From: JAKPAM01 sp047601745
Lineage (GTDB): Bacteria > Pseudomonadota > Gammaproteobacteria > Burkholderiales > Burkholderiaceae_E
DNA: 64,000 nt
Assembly (NCBI GenBank): GCA_047601745.1
Contig: JASGIS010000001.1
Coordinates: 620,001-684,000 of the forward strand
Direction of reading: 5' to 3'
Positions 58,562 through 64,000 of the stretch are shown one piece after another. The notes beneath the pieces are model-generated. The model was not told where the DNA came from. It did not search any database and was given only the letters and a program-made list of their open reading frames with translations. The number at the start of each line of letters is the position of its first letter. The first letter of the stretch is position 1. The position numbers and the translations under genes were made by a program.

Positions 58562-58609
58562 GATCGAGGCCGACGCACCGCTCCCGCGAGCATCACCAGG
58601 AGACCCATC

Positions 58610-59365
58610 TTGATCGATAGATCGACACAAGGCACCGTCATCACACTGCGCCTGAACGACCCCGAACGCCGGAATGCGCTATCCATGCCGCTGCGGCTCG
58701 CCTTGCTGGAGGCCTTGCGGGACATCGAGGCCGACACCTCGCTGCGCGCGGTCGTGCTGGCGGGAAGCGACAAGTTCTTCTGCCCGGGCGGCGACGTCAC
58801 CGCGATGGGCGAGCAGCCGAAGCTCGCCGCGCTGGACCGGATGCGGATTCTGCACGACATCGTTCGACTGATGGCTTACAGCAGCAAGCCGTTCATCGCC
58901 GCCATCGAAGGCTGGGCCGTCGGCGCGGGCCTGTCGCTGGCGGCATTGTGCGACACCGTCGTGGCCGGTAAGGCCGCGCGGTTCAAGGCCGGCTTCGGCG
59001 AGATCGGCATGGCGCCCGACACCGGGATCCTCTTCACGCTCGCGCGACGCATCGGCGCCGGCCCGGCTCGCCAGATCCTGCTCTACAACGACGTGATGGA
59101 CTGCGCCCGGGCAAAGGAGCTGGGCATCGTCGATCGCGTGGTCGAGACCGGTTCGGCGTTGAGCGAAGCGCAGTCTCTCGCGCACGTCCTTTCGCTGAAA
59201 CCGCCGTTGCCGATCGCGCTGACCCGCTCGGTCCTGGCCGGAGGCCTGGACGACGTTCTGCTCAGGGAGCGCGAGATCCAGGCGATGCTGTTCAGCTCGT
59301 CCGATCATCTCGAAGCGCGAGCCGCGTTCTTCGAGAAACGGCCGGCGACGTTCCAGGGCAACTGA
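58610..59365 (+). CDS. Enoyl-CoA hydratase/isomerase family protein (TTG start)
   Basis: A 251-residue crotonase-fold protein. The start is a TTG at 58610 with AGGAGA six bases before it; no in-frame ATG gives a full N terminus. DKFFCPGGDVTAMGEQ and EGWAVGAGLSLAALCDTVVAG are the oxyanion segments, and GEIGMAPDTGILFTLARRIG carries the acidic position (Asp). It is the last gene of the sigma-54-preceded three-gene run and convergent with the CoA ligase. Substrate unknown. Confidence 0.85.
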   Translation: MIDRSTQGTVITLRLNDPERRNALSMPLRLALLEALRDIEADTSLRAVVLAGSDKFFCPGGDVTAMGEQPKLAALDRMRILHDIVRLMAYSSKPFIAAIEGWAVGAGLSLAALCDTVVAGKAARFKAGFGEIGMAPDTGILFTLARRIGAGPARQILLYNDVMDCARAKELGIVDRVVETGSALSEAQSLAHVLSLKPPLPIALTRSVLAGGLDDVLLREREIQAMLFSSSDHLEARAAFFEKRPATFQGN

Positions 59366-59415
59366 GCCGCCGCCCTGCGCCCGGCCGCGGGGCCATCGGG
59401 CCGGCGGCGCCGATA

Positions 59416-61062
59416 TCAGTCCGTCGCGCCGCCGGACGGTTCGTATAGATTCGCGTACGCCGCTCGCAACTCGCGCTTGTCGATCTTCCCGATCGAAGTC
59501 CTCGGCAAGGCTTCGACGACGACCATGCTGTCCGGCCTCCACCAGTTGGCGATCTTCCCTTCGAGGAATCGGAGGATCTCCTGCTGATCGACACGCGCGC
59601 CGGGCCGAAACACGATGACGAGCAGAGGACGTTCGCCCCACTTCGGATGCGCGATGCCGACGACGGCGGCTTCGGCGACGCCGGCGTGCGCGGCGACCGC
59701 GTTCTCGATCTCGATCGAGCTGATCCATTCGCCGCCCGATTTGATGACGTCCTTGGTCCGGTCGACGAGCTTGACGAAGCCGTTCGGGTCGATCGTCGCG
59801 ACGTCGCCGGTATCGAGCCAGTCGCCATCGAAAGCGGAGCGGTCCGAGCTGCCGAAGTATCGGCTGATGACCATCGGTCCCGATACGTTGAAACGCCCCA
59901 TCGACTTGCCGTCCCAGGCCAGCTCGGCCCCGGCTTCGTCGACGATGCGGATCGACATGTTGAACGGCGGCCGCCCCTGCTTGAGTTCGACGCTCAGGCG
60001 GGCATCGCCGGTCAGCTTCTCGGACTCGGGCGTCGGCGCGTTGAACACGCCCACCGGACCGGCCTCGGTCATGCCCCAGGACTGGGTAACCCGAATCCCC
60101 AGCGTCTCGAAGCGACGCATCAGCGCCTCGGTGACCGGTGCTCCGCCGAAGTGCGCGCGCTTCAGGAAATCGAGGCCCAGCCGCCGGGATTCGACGTGGT
60201 CCAGCAGCCCCATCCAGACGGTCGGAACCGCGAAGGCCATCGAGACGCGCTCGGCCTGGAGAATCTCGTACAAGCCGGCGCCGTCCAGCGTGCGTCCGGT
60301 CAGCACCAGCGTCGCGCCGACCATCGGCGCGCAATAAGGCAGGAGCCAGCCCATCGCATGGTACATCTGCGCGGCCGGCAATACCCGATCGACGGCCCGC
60401 AATCCGTACATGTCCGCCGTATTGACGGTGTAGCAGGCCAGCGTCACCGAGCGATGCGAGTGCAACACGCCTTTCGGCCTGCCGCTCGTCCCTGACGTAT
60501 AAGCGAGGAAACAGGCGGCATCCTCGTCGAAATCCGGCCACTCGGACAGCTCGTGGCGTTCGTCGACCAGATCCTCATAAGCATGCACGCGAATGCCCGC
60601 CGGAAGCGGCAGGTCTTCGGCGGGACCGGCGATAACGACGATGTCACGCAGTTCTCGAGGAAACCGCGGAGCCAGCTCGGTCACGATCGGCAGCAGCGAA
60701 TGATCGACGAACAGCGCGCTGCTCCGGGCATTCTCGAGGACATAGCCGATATCGGCCAGGCTCAGCCGGACATTGATCGTGTTGAGAATCGCCCCGATCC
60801 CGGTGACGCCGTAGTACAGCTCGAAGTGCCGATGGTCGTTCCACGCGAGACTGCTGACGCGATCGCCGGCGCCGATGCCCAGCGCGCGCAAGGATCCCGC
60901 CAGTCGACGACAGCGTGCTTCGATGGCCTGGTAACCCAATCGAACGGCAGTCCCGCTCCCGCCCGGATGGGTGATCACCTCCGCGCGGCCATGATGCCGC
61001 GCGGCGTGACGCAGGATCGAAGACAGAAGCAGGTTCCTGCGTTGAATGTATCCGTTGTTCAA
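59416..61062 (-). CDS. AMP-forming acyl-CoA synthetase (TTG start)
   Basis: A 548-residue ANL enzyme with LAYTSGTSGRPKGVLHSHRS, QSWGMTEAGPVGVF, WLDTGDVATIDPNGFV and VDRTKDVIKSGGEWISS, ending with SIGKIDKRELR (catalytic Lys). WGMTEAGPV and GEWISSIEIE are as in long-chain and medium-chain fatty acyl-CoA synthetases. The best start is a TTG at 61062 with GGAG eight bases before it (NNGYIQRRN). It is 77 bp downstream of the binding protein gene and probably co-transcribed. The acid is unknown. Confidence 0.87.
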   Translation of the reverse strand: MNNGYIQRRNLLLSSILRHAARHHGRAEVITHPGGSGTAVRLGYQAIEARCRRLAGSLRALGIGAGDRVSSLAWNDHRHFELYYGVTGIGAILNTINVRLSLADIGYVLENARSSALFVDHSLLPIVTELAPRFPRELRDIVVIAGPAEDLPLPAGIRVHAYEDLVDERHELSEWPDFDEDAACFLAYTSGTSGRPKGVLHSHRSVTLACYTVNTADMYGLRAVDRVLPAAQMYHAMGWLLPYCAPMVGATLVLTGRTLDGAGLYEILQAERVSMAFAVPTVWMGLLDHVESRRLGLDFLKRAHFGGAPVTEALMRRFETLGIRVTQSWGMTEAGPVGVFNAPTPESEKLTGDARLSVELKQGRPPFNMSIRIVDEAGAELAWDGKSMGRFNVSGPMVISRYFGSSDRSAFDGDWLDTGDVATIDPNGFVKLVDRTKDVIKSGGEWISSIEIENAVAAHAGVAEAAVVGIAHPKWGERPLLVIVFRPGARVDQQEILRFLEGKIANWWRPDSMVVVEALPRTSIGKIDKRELRAAYANLYEPSGGATD

Positions 61063-61139
61063 TCGTCGACTCCGTTGATGCCGGCATTGATGGTCGCGGC
61101 TTCCGACTCCGTGCGCCGGACGACTTCTGCGCCGGACGA

Positions 61140-62348
61140 CTATTTGTTCACCGAGATCACTTCGGTGAGCGGCGTCCAGGACTTGCCGTCGAACTTCACC
61201 AGCCTCGCCTGCCGGATCGGGTAATAGTCGTCGCGCGAGTAGTTGACCTGAACGCCCGGTAGCAGCAGATCGAGATCGACGCCGTGAATCGCCTGCATCT
61301 GCCGGATCAGATTCTCGCGAGTCAGCTCGTTGCCGCACCGCTGCAGCGCCAATGCGGTCAACTGCGCGCCGAGATACGCGTAGACGGAGGTCGTATCGCC
61401 GGGATCGTCACCGGGCATGTATTGGGCCATGAACGCCAGATACTTGCGCATCGCCGGATCGTCGTTCCACGCGGGATCTCCGGGTGACTTGAACCACTGG
61501 CTCGAAATGACGCCCGTGGCGTTGCCCAGTCCGGCCGGCGTCAGGACCGACGTGATCGAGCTGGACGGAAACGACGTCACGTAGAACGGCTTCCATCCGG
61601 ACGATCCGATCTTGCGGATCGCCTGGGCGCCGGCCTTGTTCAGCACGAACGCGAAGAACGTATCGGCCCCCGACGACTCGAGTTGAACGATCTGGGAGTC
61701 CACCGTCGGTTCGCTCGCCTCGTACGACGTTTCCTTGACGATCATGTCGGCCCGATCCTCGAGCGCGGCCTTGAATCCTCGAAGGTACGACTTGCCGAAA
61801 TCGTCGTTCAGATACAGGACGGCGACCTTCGCCCGAGGGCGCTCCTTCCTCAGATAGGATCCGTAGATCGAGCCTTCGATGTTGTAGGCGAACGAGAACG
61901 GCATCGTGAACGGGAAGTTCTTCGGGTCATGCAGCGTCGGGCTGCTCGCGTAGAGGACGAGCTGGGGCACCTTCTTCTGGTTCAGGTACTTCTGCACGGC
62001 GACCTGGCTCGCCGTGCCGACCGAACCGATCATCGCCAGGACCTGTTCCTCCTCGACCAGCTTGCGGGTGACCTCGACGGTCTTCGGCGGGCTCATTCCA
62101 TCATCGGTCGCGAGGTTGATCACCTTGCGGCCGTTGATTCCTCCCTGCGTCTCGTTGAGCATCCGGAAATAAGCCGAGTGCATTCTTCCGACGACCGAGT
62201 AGGACGAACTCGGACCGCTGTAGGGAGCGGTCTGACCGATTTTTATCTCGGTATCCGTGACGCCCGGCCCATAGTGATCGGCGGCGAACGCGGATACGGA
62301 CAGCGAATAGGCGGCCGAGAGCGCCAGCAGACGGAAACGGTTCAGCAA
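61140..62348 (-). CDS. ABC transporter substrate-binding protein, Liv type
   Basis: A 402-residue periplasmic protein. A TTG at 62348 with GGAGG five bases before it gives a normal signal peptide (FRLLALSAAYSLSVSAFA); ATG 62393 is an alternative without a Shine-Dalgarno. The mature part starts DHYGPGVTDTEIKIGQTAPY and continues with RMLNETQGGINGRKVINLAT. A -24/-12 element lies upstream (62426-62441). It precedes the CoA synthetase on the same strand and probably delivers its substrate. No permease genes are near. Confidence 0.86.
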   Translation of the reverse strand: MLNRFRLLALSAAYSLSVSAFAADHYGPGVTDTEIKIGQTAPYSGPSSSYSVVGRMHSAYFRMLNETQGGINGRKVINLATDDGMSPPKTVEVTRKLVEEEQVLAMIGSVGTASQVAVQKYLNQKKVPQLVLYASSPTLHDPKNFPFTMPFSFAYNIEGSIYGSYLRKERPRAKVAVLYLNDDFGKSYLRGFKAALEDRADMIVKETSYEASEPTVDSQIVQLESSGADTFFAFVLNKAGAQAIRKIGSSGWKPFYVTSFPSSSITSVLTPAGLGNATGVISSQWFKSPGDPAWNDDPAMRKYLAFMAQYMPGDDPGDTTSVYAYLGAQLTALALQRCGNELTRENLIRQMQAIHGVDLDLLLPGVQVNYSRDDYYPIRQARLVKFDGKSWTPLTEVISVNK

Positions 62349-62713
62349 TTTCTCCTCCAACGATTGCCGTGACGCCGCGCTAATGAGCGGCATTCCACGA
62401 GCGGTATCGATCGGATTCCTTAGCGAGCAATGGCCATGCCACGCCCCCATCTGCCGGAGACGTTCGACGTAAGCGATTGATTTATCGGTTGTCGATCGCC
62501 GCGACGCCGCTCACCGCGGGGCGCGGACCGCGGCCGTGTCATCGCGATGGACACTCGAATTGGCCACGGCGAGGACAGTGTCCGGGGCGGCGCATCGCGG
62601 CCGCGCCGGTCTCGACTGTCGCAATGAGGGTCGTACCGCTCGTCGACCGCGTGGCCGTATGGGCATCTTCCCGCGCCGGCCGAAGAGCGGCACGGGCTCT
62701 CTCTTGCCGATCG
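62349..62713. other. Regulatory gap between binding protein and LysR genes
   Basis: A 365-bp stretch without a supported gene. It holds the leftward sigma-54 element at 62426-62441 and, 95-140 bp further upstream of it, three GTGTC/GACAC boxes (62536, 62550, 62578); GGACACT at 62549-62555 and AGTGTCC at 62577-62583 form an inverted repeat. These are candidates for enhancer sites. An open frame on the minus strand has no recognisable product. Confidence 0.45.
62426..62441 (-). promoter_or_regulatory. Predicted sigma-54 promoter of the binding protein-CoA synthetase operon
   Basis: On the minus strand TGGCAT-GGCCA-TTGCT fits the -24/-12 consensus (T for C at position 6). The expected start near 62415 supports use of a start codon downstream of it (62393 or 62348). 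Confidence 0.72.
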
Positions 62714-63628
62714 TCAACGACCGGCAGCCCCCTCGCCGCCCCGCCAGCGAAGCGCCTCGATCACCAGCGCCAGCGCCGGAGCGATCTGCCGGCGATTCGC
62801 GTAGTACAGGTGATAACCGGGAAAACACGGCCACCAATCGTTCAGCACCGGCACCAGCCGGCCCGCATCGATGTGCGGTTGCACGATGTCGAGCGGCACG
62901 AACGCGAAGCCCTGGCCATCCAGCGCGGCCTGGAGCATCAGAAAGGTGTTGTTGAACGTGGCCTGGCCGCTCACCCGCACGTTGACCGGCTGGCCGTCCT
63001 TCTCGAACTCCCACGCATACAGCCCGCCGTAAGTGGGCAGCCGCAAATTGATGCACGCGTGTTCGGTCAGATCGCGAGGCGTGCGAGGCGGACGCTTGCC
63101 CGCCAGATAAGCGGGTGATGCCGCCACCGCCATGCGCAGATCGGGTCCGATGCGCACGGCGATCATGTCCTTGTCCACGCGGTCGCCCGAGCGCACGCCG
63201 GCATCGAAACGATGCGCGGCGATATCGGTCAGCGCATAGTCGACGCTGAACTCGACGTGGACGTCCGGATACTCGCCCAGCATCGGCGACAACCGCGGCC
63301 AGAGCACGGTCGAGATCGCATGATCGTGGGCCGTGATCCGGACGGTGCCGGCGGGTTTGTCGCGCAGGGCGCTCAGCGAGCCCAGCTCGCGTTCGATCTC
63401 ATCGAGACGGGGAGCGACCGCGTCCAGCAGCCTTGCCCCGGCCTGCGTCGTCGAGACGCTGCGGGTGGTCCGCGTCAGCAGGCGCACGCCCAGCCGCGCC
63501 TCCAGAGCCAGCATCGCATGGCTCAACGCCGAACGCGACACGCCGAGCCGCGCCGCGGCACGGGTGAAGCTGCGTTCCCGGGCCACCGCGACGAAGGCCT
63601 GCAGATCGTTCAGGTTCTCTTTGGCCAT
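62714..63628 (-). CDS. LysR-family transcriptional regulator
   Basis: A 304-residue LTTR related to the pair at 35.6-37.5 kb: LQAFVAVARERSFTRAAARLG, VSRSALSHAMLALEARLGVR and TVLWPRLSPMLGEYPDVHVE. The effector domain ends FAFVPLDIVQPHIDAGRL. ATG 63628 is chosen; the frame continues 17 codons upstream. It is divergent from a cupin gene, its probable target. Confidence 0.92.
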   Translation of the reverse strand: MAKENLNDLQAFVAVARERSFTRAAARLGVSRSALSHAMLALEARLGVRLLTRTTRSVSTTQAGARLLDAVAPRLDEIERELGSLSALRDKPAGTVRITAHDHAISTVLWPRLSPMLGEYPDVHVEFSVDYALTDIAAHRFDAGVRSGDRVDKDMIAVRIGPDLRMAVAASPAYLAGKRPPRTPRDLTEHACINLRLPTYGGLYAWEFEKDGQPVNVRVSGQATFNNTFLMLQAALDGQGFAFVPLDIVQPHIDAGRLVPVLNDWWPCFPGYHLYYANRRQIAPALALVIEALRWRGGEGAAGR

Positions 63629-63695
63629 TGGTGAATGGATTGCACCACCGTGTCCCGATTCTACGGTCTTCTCATCCAATAGGAAGCGCTCTACA

Positions 63696-63717
63696 GTTCA
63701 TCGGACGTTCATCGGAC
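63696..63717. repeat. Tandem 11-bp repeat in the LysR-cupin intergenic region
   Basis: GTTCATCGGAC occurs twice without a gap (63696-63706 and 63707-63717), 17 bp before the cupin ATG. An 11-bp period places both copies on the same DNA face, so it may be a binding site. Confidence 0.55.
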
Positions 63718-63733
63718 AACCGAGGAAACCTCC

Positions 63734-64000
63734 ATGCAACCGTTCCTTCGATGCGTGCTGTGCGCGACCGCGCTGCCCGCCTCCGTGGCGCTGGCCGTCG
63801 AACCGCAGGCCGGCACGTCCGCCAATGCCCAGCAGATCACGCGCGCCGGCGAACAGCCGTCGGCGGCCGGCCCGGCCGAGTTCTTCACCGGCCGCGTGCG
63901 GATCGATCCGGTCTGGCCGGCCGACGAACACATCAACGCCTCCGGCGGCCTGGTGACCTTCGAACCCGGTGCCCGCTCGGCCTGGCACACGCATCCGGCG
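63734..64000 (+). CDS. Cupin-domain protein, exported (cut by window edge)
   Basis: The first 89 codons of a gene that runs past the window. A signal peptide (RCVLCATALPASVALAVEP) is followed by GPAEFFTGRVRIDPVWPADE and FEPGARSAWHTHPA, the first metal-binding cupin motif. It has the same type as the cupin remnant at 32103-32264, which retains the second motif. Typical partners are CMD-family proteins and LysR regulators. A GGA-type Shine-Dalgarno (CGAGGAAACC) precedes the ATG. Confidence 0.85.
   Translation, partial: MQPFLRCVLCATALPASVALAVEPQAGTSANAQQITRAGEQPSAAGPAEFFTGRVRIDPVWPADEHINASGGLVTFEPGARSAWHTHPA

Noticed and set aside
62511..63056. Minus-strand open frame across the LysR 3' end and the gap before it
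   Set aside because: No similarity and overlaps a clear LysR effector domain in another frame.
63629..63644. TGGTGA-ATGGA-TTGCA as a sigma-54 promoter for the cupin gene
   Set aside because: The -12 half fits but the -24 half matches only three of six bases and overlaps the LysR start; too weak next to the other six matches.
1..64000. CRISPR arrays, rRNA or tRNA genes
   Set aside because: No regularly spaced repeats and no rRNA- or tRNA-like sequence were seen on reading; a tRNA scan would be needed to exclude one fully.

Overview
This window comes from a GC-rich Gram-negative proteobacterium. Outer-membrane and lipoprotein genes, three LysR regulators, two Bug-type periplasmic binding proteins, a CheD/CheR/CheW set and many CoA-ester enzymes point to a metabolically versatile soil or water beta- or gammaproteobacterium. 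Bug proteins favour Burkholderiales, but no rRNA or other firm taxonomic marker is present. I see no rRNA, tRNA or CRISPR array.

Region 1 (1-21.5 kb) is mixed chromosomal content. It holds the start of a CaiB-type CoA-transferase, an enoyl-CoA hydratase, a yefM-yoeB toxin-antitoxin pair with its operator, dapD, a GFA-family protein, a DUF488 protein and a CYP153-type P450. It continues with a BapA/LapA-like adhesin, cheW-cheR-cheD, a complete IS5-family element inserted exactly at the stop codon of a universal stress gene, selO, a Liv-type binding protein, a hydratase, a hipBA module, a lipoprotein, a Crp/Fnr regulator, a monooxygenase-fold protein and a glyoxalase.

Region 2 (21.6-30.9 kb) is the best candidate for an undescribed system. 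An OmpR-type two-component pair leads into an overlapping run of hydrolase, two small SMR-type membrane proteins and a DegT aminotransferase. This faces a convergent run of HAD phosphatase, class III aminotransferase, GNAT/FemAB-like acyltransferase and an arginase-fold protein. The layout suggests synthesis and export of an aminated small molecule or envelope modification; the product is unknown.

Region 3 (31-39.6 kb) holds a MipA/OmpV outer-membrane protein and a partly decayed oxidoreductase group: a cupin remnant, a carboxymuconolactone decarboxylase-like protein, an SDR, an internally deleted alcohol dehydrogenase and an aldo/keto reductase. Two tandem LysR paralogues follow, then an SDR-Bug pair. 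Two matching inverted-repeat operators flank the LysR genes.

Region 4 (39.7-62.5 kb) is a catabolic region that appears to be controlled by sigma-54. One operon (41.7-49.9 kb) has every step of the cyclohexanecarboxylate-to-pimeloyl-CoA route known from Rhodopseudomonas palustris: CoA ligase, acyl-CoA dehydrogenase, hydratase, SDR and BadI-like ring hydrolase, plus 3-hydroxyacyl-CoA dehydrogenases and a binding protein. A second set (49.9-62.4 kb) has a CoA-transferase, a DUF35/thiolase/MaoC trio, hydratases, a thioesterase, a CoA ligase and two binding proteins. Two enhancer-binding proteins and six -24/-12 promoter matches lie in or just before this region (37.7-62.4 kb). The window ends with a LysR gene divergent from a cupin that is cut by the edge.
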